Part shown: piece after piece, positions 28,101 through 37,091 of the stretch | How the letters are laid out: each line of letters begins with the position of its first letter | Position numbering within the stretch: the stretch's first letter is position 1 | Source of the DNA: Desulfobulbus alkaliphilus | GTDB taxonomy: Bacteria; Desulfobacterota; Desulfobulbia; Desulfobulbales; Desulfobulbaceae | Direction: 5' to 3' | Length of the DNA stretch: 64,000 nt | Assembly (NCBI RefSeq): GCF_016918545.1 | Contig: NZ_JAFFQC010000005.1 | Span: 94,034 to 158,033, forward strand | Notes under the pieces: model-generated | The model's database searches: none | Told to the model about the DNA's origin: nothing | Seen by the model: the letters and a program-made list of their open reading frames with translations, nothing else | Made by a program: the position numbers and the translations under genes

Positions 28101-28524
28101 TGAGATCGATGTGATCATGCCACCGGAGTGATTCGATGGTCAGGCCGCCTTCACCAACGAAACGGAACTCGCCGATACGCAAGGTTTCAACTCCCCTGGC
28201 GTCCAGGTCACGGAAGCGCATCTGCCGGTGCCGGAAAAGCGACGTCAGTTCAAGGGTCACGGCGGCATCGGCCAGAATCAGGCTGAAATCGCCCTGCTTG
28301 CTGTTTTGGTCCACTGTGAGTTGCCGCAGGCTGAGGCGACCCTGTGCGGACAAATCAGCTTCCTGCCAGGTGATTGTCAGCCCCGTGTGCTGAGAGATCT
28401 GGTGCTGCAGCCAATTGCTGTTGAGGAATAGGGGCAGGACGAGGAATACAGTGCCGAACAGCAGGGGGATCAATAGGGTGATCGCCCAAAGCCATCGGAA
28501 TCGAGGCAGGTTGCTGAGAAGCAT
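25108..28524 (-). CDS. Large AsmA/YdbH-like envelope protein
   Basis: About 1138 residues. An N-terminal membrane segment (LWAITLLIPLLFGTVFLVLP) is followed by a long series of beta-strand-rich repeats, with recurring pairs such as ISGQGRIQADLILTQG, RLSAQLNLDEG and GSGTLHADLKLRRQ. This is the layout of AsmA-like and YdbH/TamB-type proteins, which bridge inner and outer membranes and move phospholipids. The C-terminus (LLLAGEQLNGELFVRRRPFS) is typical of the last strands. The start at ATG 28524 puts the membrane anchor near the N-terminus; it has a poor Shine-Dalgarno but lies 29 bp after the upstream kinase gene, so coupling is likely. A longer start inside the kinase gene is possible. Confidence 0.75.
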   Translation of the reverse strand: MLLSNLPRFRWLWAITLLIPLLFGTVFLVLPLFLNSNWLQHQISQHTGLTITWQEADLSAQGRLSLRQLTVDQNSKQGDFSLILADAAVTLELTSLFRHRQMRFRDLDARGVETLRIGEFRFVGEGGLTIESLRWHDHIDLTGIRLHLSDASVFRQDTLLSRDLTCITRLDLHGLVFPQPLIGNLIRRLSGALSFDAHADAWDLLNDYLRGVPWLRIGGHGRLSAQLNLDEGDLQQGSSVRLDSPQLRVWLHEADLPRDSNSDMQREKTGQSVQAAGIFQLEGAGRVELAVSSLAESCIGTTLQITLRDAWMRETTEDQLFLFSPLFSLNSVFPGADLIHPVQPLATTIEWQAAVMPDIAVLSRYLPPSSPLQLEHGLAELNARIDLEQDNLQATFRLDGKTTQITLLDQSLQGELRLHLPMKIDFARQRLDLSGGTLHLSALTNEDPGLRQAPHQPTVSLILEKAWLQLTRPYGDLFPAASTSDAMTMAPPAHPQQRFPDPLPVDGRIVLSASLHRLDVLDTFLHQLPDQRGMQISGQGRIQADLILTQGEVAAGSQADIIADDLGIRFMDLHVKGKGAVVAQHLLLDDQSLLHLRADFSEANLNQGPDARLLLESAALSLALQAPLKGMRMEAEYARMSLEWTRARIPDLSVLQYYLADDFPLQLLSGSATSEARFEFDRRNATGWLSTRGEAITTRFFDQVSLGELVLDINLRNLAFDGEKLDLSGSRLTLDAVAEQGGEALHTALAFDKVQVRNWLQINKQPNPDLEADLIVRGEIGQLGFLDSFMPREQDIRIRGSGTLHADLKLRRQQLAPTSRIAVHAEHLSVDFLKYRAAGAGILDLLSQGSTEAPGVLLSVQLPFFDMGRQADEIDYVTGQGFFLESSLPELNTPPEEALFQTRTKISLHHAEVTDLRVYNAYLPVDAGIELTGGQAWVQADFTLESDQASGQILLESMDSVVRIDEQLLTGRLSVKAVLNRGDVRTMRFDASGTQIRLDQVTLQDAHELYSEDWWAELYLFNNSLHWAQPLTLKSDLSLYMRDTGLLAQLFIQQARGDHWLGRMLNVAKVAGGAHIAMTAKSLHFQAVLHAGSIELDADLLLAGEQLNGELFVRRRPFSVAVTLKDNIPSVRLFGSGQ

Positions 28525-28552
28525 AGTTTTTTTGCCGATGAATACAGGCCTC

Positions 28553-30595
28553 TCAAGCACTCTCGCCGGCGCGATCAGAGTTCTGGGGAGAGTTTTCCGC
28601 AACAGCGCTCGGGCAGCCATTGATACTGGCGACACCTTCGCCCTTGATCGGCAGCACTACGGTGAATGTGGTCCCTTCATCGGCCTGGCTGGTCACCCGG
28701 ATTTCTCCCTGGTGTCGGTTGACAATACCGTAGCTGACCGAAAGCCCCAGACCGGTACCCTTGACCTCGGGCTTGGTGGTGTAAAAGGGCTGAAAAAGCA
28801 GTTCCAGCTCCTCGGTTTTGATGCCGATACCGGTGTCGTGGATAGCGACCGCAATTCGGTCTTCCTCCTGCCAGGTACGCACTGTGATCACCCCGCCTGG
28901 CTGCTGACAGGCATCGGCGGCATTGGTCAGTAGATTGAGAAACACCTGTTTGATCTGGTCGGGAACGGCGAGGATGGTCGGCAATTGCTCGGCGTAATTC
29001 AGGACCACGGTAATCCGTTTGCTTTTGAAGTCGTTTTTATGGAGAAGCAGGATGGAGTTGAGCGACTTATGTACGTCCATCATCGCCTTTCTCCCCGATG
29101 AGGGCCGGTTAAAATCCTGGAGATGACGGATCAGGTCCCTGATACGATCACCCTCGGTAATGGCCGCTTCCAGCAGGTAACGGTCTTCATCTTCCAACAC
29201 GGCTCTTTTGCGCAACCCTTTGAGGATCGAGAGGATGCCCTGCAAAGGATTGTTGAATTCATGGGCGATGGAGGCGGACAGCTTGCCGATGGCGGCCAGT
29301 TTCTCCGCATGCAGGACCTGCTTCTGGGTCTCCTGCAGCTCCAGGGTTCGCTGTTCAACGTTACGTTCCAGGTCTTCATTGGCTACTTTCAACTGCTCTT
29401 CAGCCCATTTGCGCTGGGTGATATCTTCATAGCTCCCCAGGATCCCAATCACGTTTTCCTGCGCATCCCGTAGCGGTACCTTGGAAGTGGATAACCAGAT
29501 TGTGCGGCCATCGGGCGTGGTCTGAATTTCCTCATACTGCAATTTCGCCTGCTCGGTCCTCATAACTTCAAGATCATCCTGACGGTACATCTCGGCCTGC
29601 TCATTCCAGGCCATGCTGAAATCATCGGCACCGATCAGCTCGTCCGGATGCTGGTGACCGGCATCTTGAGCAAACAGGCGGTTGCAGCCGAGGAATTTGA
29701 GGTTTCGATCCTTCCAGAACAGACGGACCGGGATGGTGTCCAGTACCAGTTCAAGTAATTTCTTGGCATTACTGGTTTTCTGTTCACTGTCCCGCAGCGC
29801 CTTCTCGGCTTGTTTTCGCTGGGTGATATCGGTGGCAAATCCTTCGATGATGAGTTCGGGACTGTGGCCATTGGCCTCGGTGGGGGGAGCCAGCCGGGCA
29901 TCCATTGACAACCAGATGATTTCGCCATTTTTTTTCCTGGCACGGCACTCGAACTGTTTCGCCATGCCGGTTTTCCGCAACTGATTGATAAAATCGCGTC
30001 GCTGTTGTGCGCTCACCCAGAACTGATTTTCCAGGTCCTTATACGAGGCCAGGGCCTCCTCAACACTGGCACAGCCAATAATTCGGGCCATTTCCTGATT
30101 CATCATCAATATCAACCCGGGAAGGGTGGTGCGGAAAATACCGATGGGCGCTCCTTCATAAAGACGTCGGTATCTTTTCTCGCTTTGTTCCAGGGCTGTC
30201 CGGCTTTGTCTGAGCTGACAATCAAGGGAATGCCGATGCAGGCTCATGCTGATCGTTGCCGCCAGTTCCCGCTCACCTACCGGTTTGACCAGATACCCAT
30301 ACGGTTTGATGCTCTTGACCTGTTCCAGTAGATGGTCCTGGGAAAAAGCGGTGAGAAAGATGATCGGGACGTCGGAGGTTCGGGTGATGTGGCCGGCGGT
30401 TTCAATGCCATTCAGTTTGCCGGCCAGTTCGATGTCCACGAGGACCAGATGGACCTGATTGTCCTGGATCATGGCGAGGGCTGCCTCACCGGTGGCTACA
30501 GGGCCAAGGACCGCATATCCGAGTTCAAGAACCGATGTCTTGAGGTGGGTGGCAAGGATACCGTCGTCTTCGATAATCAGAACAGTGGGCGTCAT
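28553..30595 (-). CDS. Receiver-PAS-PAS histidine kinase
   Basis: 680 residues, cytoplasmic. An N-terminal receiver with D54 (LVLVDIELAGKLNG) precedes PAS domains at about 140-265 and 275-400, a coiled coil and the phosphoacceptor H445 in SIAHEFNNPLQ. The HATPase domain (VAIHDTGIGIKTEELELLFQ, then GTGLGLSVSYGIVNRHQG) closes the protein. Having the receiver at the N-terminus suggests it takes input from another kinase. The second PAS is closely similar to the third PAS of the kinase at 19731-22235. It is directly upstream of the AsmA-like gene. Confidence 0.9.
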   Translation of the reverse strand: MTPTVLIIEDDGILATHLKTSVLELGYAVLGPVATGEAALAMIQDNQVHLVLVDIELAGKLNGIETAGHITRTSDVPIIFLTAFSQDHLLEQVKSIKPYGYLVKPVGERELAATISMSLHRHSLDCQLRQSRTALEQSEKRYRRLYEGAPIGIFRTTLPGLILMMNQEMARIIGCASVEEALASYKDLENQFWVSAQQRRDFINQLRKTGMAKQFECRARKKNGEIIWLSMDARLAPPTEANGHSPELIIEGFATDITQRKQAEKALRDSEQKTSNAKKLLELVLDTIPVRLFWKDRNLKFLGCNRLFAQDAGHQHPDELIGADDFSMAWNEQAEMYRQDDLEVMRTEQAKLQYEEIQTTPDGRTIWLSTSKVPLRDAQENVIGILGSYEDITQRKWAEEQLKVANEDLERNVEQRTLELQETQKQVLHAEKLAAIGKLSASIAHEFNNPLQGILSILKGLRKRAVLEDEDRYLLEAAITEGDRIRDLIRHLQDFNRPSSGRKAMMDVHKSLNSILLLHKNDFKSKRITVVLNYAEQLPTILAVPDQIKQVFLNLLTNAADACQQPGGVITVRTWQEEDRIAVAIHDTGIGIKTEELELLFQPFYTTKPEVKGTGLGLSVSYGIVNRHQGEIRVTSQADEGTTFTVVLPIKGEGVASINGCPSAVAENSPQNSDRAGESA

Positions 30596-30619
30596 TGCTG
30601 GCGGCCTTTTTGAAAGATA

Positions 30620-30751
30620 TTCAGGGGGAACAAGTGTTCATGGGCCCCGAAGGGCGGCTGGTGAAGGTTATTATCAAGGATTCCATTTTTATTATAATGT
30701 GTTTACAGCAAGATATATCAGAAACAAGAGTCTAGTCGTCACGGATTCAGG
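30620..30751. repeat. Dispersed palindromic element, copy C
   Basis: About 130 bp in inverse orientation to copies A and B. The hairpin segment CCCCGAAGGGCGGCTGGTGA is on the left, AT-rich AGCAAGATATATCAG in the middle, and the end GTCACGGATTCAGG on the right. The left terminus is degraded (TATTCAGGGGG). Confidence 0.75.
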
Positions 30752-30856
30752 TTTTTCGATTCCGGGGTGCAGGCTGCACAGTAACCTTGAACTGATAAAA
30801 TTCTACCAGGTAAGCTTGGTTGATGTCCATGCAGAAACGAGATGTTTTTTCCTGAA

Positions 30857-30937
30857 TCGAGGCACGCCGGTGAATGGACACGCAGGCGTGGAGGTCCTGT
30901 TCCGAGGCGACCCTTTGCCGGCGCAACCAAGAGTCAG
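30857..30937. repeat. Second dispersed repeat type, copy 1
   Basis: About 80 bp that aligns without gaps to 50796-50877. Shared words include GAGGTCCT, TTTGCC and GCGCAACC. The outer parts are inverse complements of each other (GCCGGTGAATG against TTTGCCGGCGC), so the element is palindromic. Confidence 0.55.
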
Positions 30938-31106
30938 GAGAATAAGATTGTTTGTGGACAAATACTGGTTAACCTGTTTTTCTCAATTAACCGATTTAAT
31001 AAGAAAAATGTTGACGATTTTCCATATTTTGAATATTGGTCGGGCGAATTAACCCTGTGTGGAACCAGCGCCAGTGATGCAAGCTCGAGAAGACAAAAGC
31101 ACACCT

Positions 31107-31136
31107 ATCCCCTGATTATTGAGTAGATCAGGGGAT
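31107..31136. repeat. Perfect 10-bp inverted repeat
   Basis: ATCCCCTGAT and ATCAGGGGAT flank a 10-nt loop. No T-run follows on either strand, so it is not a standard terminator. It lies about 200 bp upstream of the first TSUP gene and could be an operator or an RNA hairpin. Confidence 0.45.
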
Positions 31137-31342
31137 GGTCCGAAACGGGGGCCTGGCGTCCGGTGACCGTTGATCGCCGGAACGGAGACTGGCAGAATTC
31201 CTGGAGTTTTCCGCGGCAGTCCTCGTCAGATATTCCAGACCCTGGCTACCGGGCACTGTCCCGATCGTCGAAAATCAATGTGTATTCGGCTTGTTTTCGA
31301 AACAATTGCAGTGTGGTGCAAGCAGTCGCCATGGAGGAGAGA

Positions 31343-32146
31343 ATGTCTGTTGAGATTGCCTTGATGTACCTGGCTGTCGGTCTGGTCGCCGGGATTCTTG
31401 CCGGCCTGCTCGGTGTTGGTGGTGGTCTGATTATCGTGCCGATGCTGGTGTTCTGTTTCATCAAACAGGGGGTGACCCCTGAAGTGATCATGCATCTTGC
31501 CCTGGGGACTTCCCTGGCCAGCATCATCTTCACTTCGATTTCGAGCGCTCTGTCCCATCATCGTCGTGGCGCGGTGGACTGGCGGATCGTCAGGCGGATC
31601 GTCCCCGGCATCCTCATCGGAACCTTTCTTGGTACCATGATCGCTTCCCGCTTGACCACCGGTTTTCTTCAGGCTTTTTTCTGTGTGTTTCTCTATGCGG
31701 TGGCCACCCAGATGCTTCTTAACAAAAAGCCCAAGGCGTCCCGTGAGATGCCTGGCTTCATCGGCTTGTTCGGCGTTGGCAATGGTATCGGTGTGGCTTC
31801 TGCCCTGGTTGGTATCGGTGGTGGCTCCATGTCGGTCCCTTTCATGATCTGGTGCAACATAGCCGCCCATCGAGCCATCGGCACCTCGGCGGCTATTGGT
31901 TTTCCCATCGCCATCGCCGGAGCCTTCGGGTACGTGGTCAATAACCTGCAGGCCACGGGGTTACCGGAGTACAGTCTCGGGTATGTCTATCTGCCCGCCC
32001 TGTTTTTCATAGTCTGTTTCAGCGTTCTGACCGCACCACTGGGGGCCAGGCTGGCACACGCCCTGCCGGTGGATAAACTCAAGAGAATCTTTGCCCTTTT
32101 TCTCTATGTAGTCGCCACCAGAATGGCGTGGGGAATTGTTGCCTGA
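31343..32146 (+). CDS. TauE/SafE (TSUP) family transporter
   Basis: 267 residues, about eight membrane segments. The two family half-motifs are visible: GILAGLLGVGGGLIIVPMLV near the N-terminus and ASALVGIGGGSMSVPFMIW near residue 155. TSUP proteins export sulfite, sulfoacetate or other organosulfur anions; the substrate here is unknown. The start ATG 31343 is 5 bp after GGAGGA; an in-frame ATG at 31331 lies within the ribosome binding site region. A second TSUP gene follows after 66 bp, so the pair is likely one operon. Confidence 0.92.
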   Translation: MSVEIALMYLAVGLVAGILAGLLGVGGGLIIVPMLVFCFIKQGVTPEVIMHLALGTSLASIIFTSISSALSHHRRGAVDWRIVRRIVPGILIGTFLGTMIASRLTTGFLQAFFCVFLYAVATQMLLNKKPKASREMPGFIGLFGVGNGIGVASALVGIGGGSMSVPFMIWCNIAAHRAIGTSAAIGFPIAIAGAFGYVVNNLQATGLPEYSLGYVYLPALFFIVCFSVLTAPLGARLAHALPVDKLKRIFALFLYVVATRMAWGIVA

Positions 32147-32212
32147 TTGCAACCATTGATCGGATACGATACAATAAAAAAAATTAGGATTAACACATGA
32201 GGAGATCAGCCC

Positions 32213-33160
32213 ATGCTTTTTCCTGTTGCCGGAATAGAAGTTGCCCCCTGGATCCCCTTTGTCGCCGGTTTTGCCGTGGCTTTTATCTGCTCCATGGGCG
32301 GAGTGTCCGGTGCCAACCTGCTGCTGCCTTTCCAGATGAGCGTGCTGGGTTTTGTCACCCCGGCGGTCAGCGCCACCAACCATCTGTTCAATATCGTCGC
32401 CATTCCCAGTGGCGTGTATCGTTTTATCCGGGAAGGGCGCATGGTCTGGCCCCTGACCTGGGTGGTGATTGCCGGAACCGTGCCCGGCGTTCTTCTTGGT
32501 GTCATTTTCCGCGTCCGCTATCTGCCTGATCCGACCCATTTTAAAATATTCGCCGGATGTGTCCTTTTATATATAGGTGGTACCATGGTTCGTTCCCTGG
32601 TGAAAAAACCAGCACCGGGAATGGATAAAGCTTCCTCGGAAAAACGCTTCCAGGAACTGGTCAGCAGGTTTCATAAGCAAGAAGCGGCATCTCGGGAACC
32701 ACTCCCCAGGGTCACGGTGGATCATTTCGGGCTCAAGAAAATCACCTATTCTTTTTATGGCGAGACGATCAGTGCGCCGACCATGGGCATTTTCATGCTG
32801 AGCGCCATTGTCGGGGTCGTGGGCGGCATGTATGGTATCGGCGGCGGCGCCATCATCGCCCCCTTCTTTGTCGCGGTCTTTCATTTACCGGTCTATACCA
32901 TTGCCGGGGCCTGTTTGATGGGAACGTTCCTGACCTCCCTGGTCGCCGCCGGCTTTTTCCAGATTCTGGCCCCTTTCTATCCTCACATGGCTGTTGCTCC
33001 TGACTGGATGCTGGGGATCCTCATGGGGACGGGCGGTATGATTGGCATGTATGTCGGCGCCCGGATGCAGAAATTTGTTCCGGCCACAGTGATTAAATGG
33101 CTGCTGGCCTGTATCCTGTTGTTCACCGGTGGGCGGTACGTGCTTGGTTTCCTCTTCTGA
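32213..33160 (+). CDS. TauE/SafE (TSUP) family transporter, larger variant
   Basis: 315 residues. Membrane segments occur at the N-terminus (FVAGFAVAFICSMGGVSGAN) and again after a cytosolic loop of about 70 residues (KKPAPGMDKASSEKRFQELV onward). The second half-motif reads VVGGMYGIGGGAIIAPFFVA. The long central loop sets it apart from its neighbour. Such larger TSUP proteins are common in sulfate-reducing bacteria. The substrate is not predictable by eye. GAGGAG lies 8 bp before the ATG. Confidence 0.9.
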   Translation: MLFPVAGIEVAPWIPFVAGFAVAFICSMGGVSGANLLLPFQMSVLGFVTPAVSATNHLFNIVAIPSGVYRFIREGRMVWPLTWVVIAGTVPGVLLGVIFRVRYLPDPTHFKIFAGCVLLYIGGTMVRSLVKKPAPGMDKASSEKRFQELVSRFHKQEAASREPLPRVTVDHFGLKKITYSFYGETISAPTMGIFMLSAIVGVVGGMYGIGGGAIIAPFFVAVFHLPVYTIAGACLMGTFLTSLVAAGFFQILAPFYPHMAVAPDWMLGILMGTGGMIGMYVGARMQKFVPATVIKWLLACILLFTGGRYVLGFLF

Positions 33161-33219
33161 TTCGATTGGCGTGCGAGTCGAAAGGACAAAGCAGGACCTG
33201 CGCCTGATGACAGGAGGAA

Positions 33220-35730
33220 CTACTTGCCGTCGTCACCAAAAGCCATGCCGCCGCTGCCCACCTGGCCGGCGGGCGAATCAGGAGCCTGTGCCTGGGTTGG
33301 GGACAGTGTTTTAAAGTGGTCCCAGGCCTGTCTGGCGTTCCGCTCCTTGCGTGTTCGCAGGCCGCGCCATTGCGTATAGACCTGGCCAGCGCGAACCATG
33401 TCGCGCTCGGCTCCGTTCAGTCGGGCCAGATGAGGATCGGCCTCGGGGTGGAGAGCATCCAGAAGTTCGGCATAAAGGGTATCGCGCTCTGCTCCGGTCA
33501 GCCATTGTTCCTGGCCTGCAATCACGGCGCGATGGGTTCGGGGTGCGAGGTATTCAATCAGGGGGTAATCGTCGGTATTGATCAAGGCTTGAGCGAACAG
33601 ACCTGATGCCGCATTGCCTGCATAGAATTTCAGGGCCTGCAGGGTCAGGATTTCCGGATCCGTCGTGCTGTCGGTCATTGCCTGCCATTGACGGGCCAGT
33701 ACAGCGGGATCAAGCGGTGTCGGTTCCATCCGGCCCACCAGTGCCAGGATTGAACGTTCTGGATAGAGGTCGCCACGCCACAGTGTCAATTCAGCAAAGA
33801 CCTGCGCCATGGTGTTAGCGAGGATATCAAATTCAGTCCGCGATACCTGATACAGCGGTACCCACTGCACATAGGCGCCACCCGGTTTGAGACGGCGCGC
33901 GGCCAGTTGGTAGTGTTCGACGGTGTAGACATTGCCCACCCCGGCACGCCAGGGTGTAAAGAGATCGGCGATGATCATGTCGTAGGTGTCACGGGACCGG
34001 GCCAGACATTGCCGACCGTCCTCGGCATGGATGGTGACGCGCGGGTCGTCAAAGAGCCCGTTGACATAGGGCCGGAAATAGTCGCGGGCAAGGTCGATCA
34101 CCTCGGGCACCAGTTCACAGACCGTGATACGATCGGGGTTGATGAACATGCCCGCACCTGCTGAAATCCCCGTGCCCATGCCAAGAAAAAAAATCTCGCG
34201 CGGATCGGGATGGATCAAAAACGGGATCATGGTCTGGTTTCGTTCGGGTATCAAGGCACCGGACCCGCCGAGGGTGTAAAAATTGTTCACCCGAATGAAA
34301 CGCGCCTGACCGCGTTCCACTACGGCAACATGGGCTGTTGTGCCTTCACGCATGGCGAGCAAATGCTCACCGGCATGCAGGCGGATCATGCTCAGATTCG
34401 GGGTTTGGGTGAGCAGTAGTAGGGCAGCCCCCAAGGCGACGGTTCGTGCTCCCATAATCGTCCAGCCTGCCTGGGTGCCCATCAGGACCAATACCATCAG
34501 GGCATAGATCGCGGCCAACAGCCACAATCCTTTCCAGGCACCGAACAGGGGCAGAATGACAAAGCCCCCTGCCAGGGCACCAAAAATAGCGCCGGTGGTG
34601 TTTGCCGCAATCAGGCGGCCCAGTATCGCCCCTGGCGCCGCACCTGTCTGCATCAGCCGCAACAGGTAGGGAAGCACCGCGCCCAGCAGGGTGCCGGGGA
34701 TCAGCATGGTCAGCACGGCGACTCGGGCTACCTCGATCACATACTCCAGGAAATCGGCCTGCCCTCCAAGGTAGGCAAGACCATCGGTGAGATGGTGGAA
34801 GAGGTACGGAGTCCCCGCCACCAGCGCGCAGGACGTCAGCAATAGCCCTGCCAGCACGATCTCCGGCCGCAGCATCAGCCGATTCAGTCGGTTTGCCAGC
34901 ACAGCTCCCGCGGACAGAGCGGTCAGAAACACTGTCAACACCAGTGCATAGGTGTAGACTGAATTCTGTAAGACTTGAGCAAACAGCCTGGTCCAGATGA
35001 TCTCCACCGCCAGGGTCGCAAAACCGGAGGCAATAGCAACAAACCAGAGTGCCGGATTGACCCGAAGGGCAGGGGGGGAGAGCGCTGCCCCATGCATCGC
35101 TTGAGATGATCCAGAGCGGGCGATGAACACGGCAGTCAGACCCACCGTCAGGTCCATCCCGACCGCCAGCAGGTAAGCACCAGAAAAGCCGAGCCATATC
35201 GGCAAGACAAAGCCGGCGGCCAGCGCCCCGGCAGCACCGCCGGCGGTGTTCAACGCATACAATGCCGATCCCAGCCGCCCCAGGTCATCCCGGGCTCGGA
35301 TCACATGTTGACCCATCAGGGGCAGCGTCCCACCCATCAGGATAGCCGATGGCAGCAGGATCGTCCCCGCCACCACTGCTTTGAGCAGAGTTTCCAGTAG
35401 CGGTTGCCCACCGACGGCTGTGTACAGGGTTGGATAGAGGGCGAAATAGATATCAGCCACCAGAAAATGGCCCAGGGCGGTCAAGGCCACCCCAATTTCG
35501 ACCCAGCCAAAAGCACGCAAAGGCTGCTTGATCTGCTCGGCCCGTTTCCCAAAAAACCAGCCACCCAGAGCAATACCGGTAAAAAAGATCGCAATGGTCA
35601 GAGACGCTGCCTGCGCCGTCGATCCGAACAGCAGTCCCAGTTCACGCACCCACAGTACCTGATAGATCAAGGCGGCGGCACCGGAGACTGTGAAAAGCAG
35701 GCCAAGCGTCAAGATATGGTGCAAGGGCAT
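33220..35730 (-). CDS. Membrane-fused spermidine synthase-like protein
   Basis: 836 residues. The N-terminal half has about 12-14 membrane segments (LTLGLLFTVSGAAALIYQVL, then LALGGWFFG-type segments) like an MFS or SpeE-associated membrane domain. The C-terminal half is a class I methyltransferase-like spermidine synthase fold: IFFLGMGTGISAGAG, TVCELVPEVIDLARDYF, DDPRVTIHAEDGRQCLA and YDMIIADLFTPW. Fused proteins of this kind are widespread, but their substrate is unknown; they may not make spermidine. The tail (about 750-836) is helical and hydrophilic. GAGGACC precedes the ATG. It converges with the TSUP pair. Confidence 0.85.
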   Translation of the reverse strand: MPLHHILTLGLLFTVSGAAALIYQVLWVRELGLLFGSTAQAASLTIAIFFTGIALGGWFFGKRAEQIKQPLRAFGWVEIGVALTALGHFLVADIYFALYPTLYTAVGGQPLLETLLKAVVAGTILLPSAILMGGTLPLMGQHVIRARDDLGRLGSALYALNTAGGAAGALAAGFVLPIWLGFSGAYLLAVGMDLTVGLTAVFIARSGSSQAMHGAALSPPALRVNPALWFVAIASGFATLAVEIIWTRLFAQVLQNSVYTYALVLTVFLTALSAGAVLANRLNRLMLRPEIVLAGLLLTSCALVAGTPYLFHHLTDGLAYLGGQADFLEYVIEVARVAVLTMLIPGTLLGAVLPYLLRLMQTGAAPGAILGRLIAANTTGAIFGALAGGFVILPLFGAWKGLWLLAAIYALMVLVLMGTQAGWTIMGARTVALGAALLLLTQTPNLSMIRLHAGEHLLAMREGTTAHVAVVERGQARFIRVNNFYTLGGSGALIPERNQTMIPFLIHPDPREIFFLGMGTGISAGAGMFINPDRITVCELVPEVIDLARDYFRPYVNGLFDDPRVTIHAEDGRQCLARSRDTYDMIIADLFTPWRAGVGNVYTVEHYQLAARRLKPGGAYVQWVPLYQVSRTEFDILANTMAQVFAELTLWRGDLYPERSILALVGRMEPTPLDPAVLARQWQAMTDSTTDPEILTLQALKFYAGNAASGLFAQALINTDDYPLIEYLAPRTHRAVIAGQEQWLTGAERDTLYAELLDALHPEADPHLARLNGAERDMVRAGQVYTQWRGLRTRKERNARQAWDHFKTLSPTQAQAPDSPAGQVGSGGMAFGDDGK

Positions 35731-35818
35731 GGTGGTCCTCTATCCGGTGGCGTTGGTGCTGGATGCCGGGCGGTGCAATCGGGTGGTAAACGATCCAGAA
35801 ACGAACATGCTCATCGGG

Positions 35819-35845
35819 TGCGGATGAACGCTCACGGATCCAGGA
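35819..35845. repeat. Half copy of the dispersed palindromic element
   Basis: GCGGATGAACGCTCACGGATCCAGG is the inverse of CCTGGATCCGTGAGCG plus TTCATCCGC, the same left-end variant as seen at 24294 and 57493. No partner end is close by. Confidence 0.5.
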
Positions 35846-35846
35846 A

Positions 35847-35883
35847 CAGGAAAAGCGTGTCCCTTCGGAACACGCTTTTCCTG
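35847..35883 (-). terminator. Strong hairpin terminator of the Opu operon
   Basis: A perfect 14-bp stem, CAGGAAAAGCGTGT paired with ACACGCTTTTCCTG, closes a 9-nt loop. It lies 93 bp beyond the stop of the substrate-binding protein gene on the minus strand. The T-rich side of the stem and TTCC following it on the minus strand suit an intrinsic terminator. Confidence 0.7.
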
Positions 35884-35975
35884 CTTTCAGTTGTCGAGGT
35901 CAATGCGGCCGGGGTGACGAATCCGCTACCGTCTGACCAGCGGGCTACTCGGCACTCCCGGACAGGAGGAGCGGT

Positions 35976-36890
35976 TTACAGCAGGTTCACCTCGCGCAGC
36001 CACGCTTCAGCGACCCGGGTGACATTTTTGTGCTCGACGTCCACTTCGGCATTGAGGCGCTGCATGGTTTCGGTGTCCAGTTTTTCGGCCAGGGGTTTGA
36101 GGATATCCCGAATCTCCGGAAATGCTTCCAGGGTTTCCTTTCGAATCACTGGCGCCGGATTATACACCGGGAAAAAGTTTTTATCATCTTCCAGATTGAC
36201 CAGGTCAAAGGCCATGATACGGCCGTCGGTTGAGAAACCCATGGCCGAGGTAACCTGGTTGTTGCGCAGGGCCAGATAGGTCAGGCCCATATCCATGCGC
36301 TTGATCGCCCGAACCGGCATATTGAAGTCATACAGCTGCATCAGGGCCCTGAAACCGTCAGGCCGTTCCCAGAACTCGGCTTCAAGGGCGAAGGTGATAT
36401 CCCTGGGATTGCTTTCAACATGTTTTCCGAAATCGGAGATGGTTGTAATATCCAGTTTTTCCGCATCTTCACGCCGCATCATGATGGTATAGGTATTGTT
36501 GAAGGTGACCGGTTCGAGCCAGATCAGGTTCTTTTCAGCATCCCTGGTCTGTACCCAGTCGTAGACCTTGGCGGGATCGGTCATGACGTCCTGGTCGGAT
36601 TGTTGATAAAAGACCGTATATGCGGTTCCTGTGTATTCAAAATACATATCGATCTGGCTGGTTTCCAGAGATTGCCGGGCAATGGCGGTGCCGACACCGG
36701 TGCGCAAGGTGACGTTGAACCCTTGGTTTTCCAAGAGCAGTTTGCCCAGCTCGGCAAGCAGATATTGCTCTGTAAAGTTTTTGCCTCCAATGGTGATGGC
36801 CTTTTCCCGGGCGTTGAGCGTTGCTGCCACTGCCAGCATGCCGAGGACCAGGATGGCTGTTATCGCCATTCGATAGAAATTGTTCATCAT
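35976..36890 (-). CDS. Opu/ProX-type osmoprotectant-binding protein
   Basis: 304 residues. A signal peptide is clear (MAITAILVLGMLAVAATLNA), and the mature protein starts REKAITIGGKNFTEQYLLAE. The binding-protein motifs TGVGTAIARQSLETSQIDMY, FEYTGTAYTVF and AMGFSTDGRI match the OpuCC/YehZ/ProX group, which binds glycine betaine, choline or related compounds in the periplasm. There is no lipobox cysteine, so it is a free periplasmic protein. The start ATG 36890 follows AGGAGGGAGT. It is last in the operon, 201 bp after the second permease gene; that gap has no gene. Confidence 0.9.
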   Translation of the reverse strand: MMNNFYRMAITAILVLGMLAVAATLNAREKAITIGGKNFTEQYLLAELGKLLLENQGFNVTLRTGVGTAIARQSLETSQIDMYFEYTGTAYTVFYQQSDQDVMTDPAKVYDWVQTRDAEKNLIWLEPVTFNNTYTIMMRREDAEKLDITTISDFGKHVESNPRDITFALEAEFWERPDGFRALMQLYDFNMPVRAIKRMDMGLTYLALRNNQVTSAMGFSTDGRIMAFDLVNLEDDKNFFPVYNPAPVIRKETLEAFPEIRDILKPLAEKLDTETMQRLNAEVDVEHKNVTRVAEAWLREVNLL

Positions 36891-37091
36891 ACTCCCTCCT
36901 TGAAAGTGACGAGGCTGCTGGAACCTCTTGATGGTGTCCATCCGTAACCGCCGATCACGGGTTTTGTGACACGGGTGCTTTGGATTTGCGCGGACTTGGC
37001 TGATTGCTGCAGTCCCTCTCCGCGGGTGGCGGGGTCTGGGCAAAGATGGGGTGTTGGTGATCGCTTACGTTCATCCGGAAACGAGATGCAT

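Larger units (their letters stand above)
30596..31342. other. Long intergenic region with two repeat types and a hairpin
   Basis: 747 bp between divergent genes. It contains dispersed palindromic element copy C (30620-30751), the first copy of a second repeat type (about 30857-30937), an AT-rich stretch (30945-31040) likely to hold promoters, and a perfect 10-bp inverted repeat (31107-31136). No gene is evident. Confidence 0.55.

Noticed and set aside
27208..28131. 307-codon + strand frame within the AsmA-like gene
   Set aside because: Mirror of a long real gene on the minus strand; no start signal.
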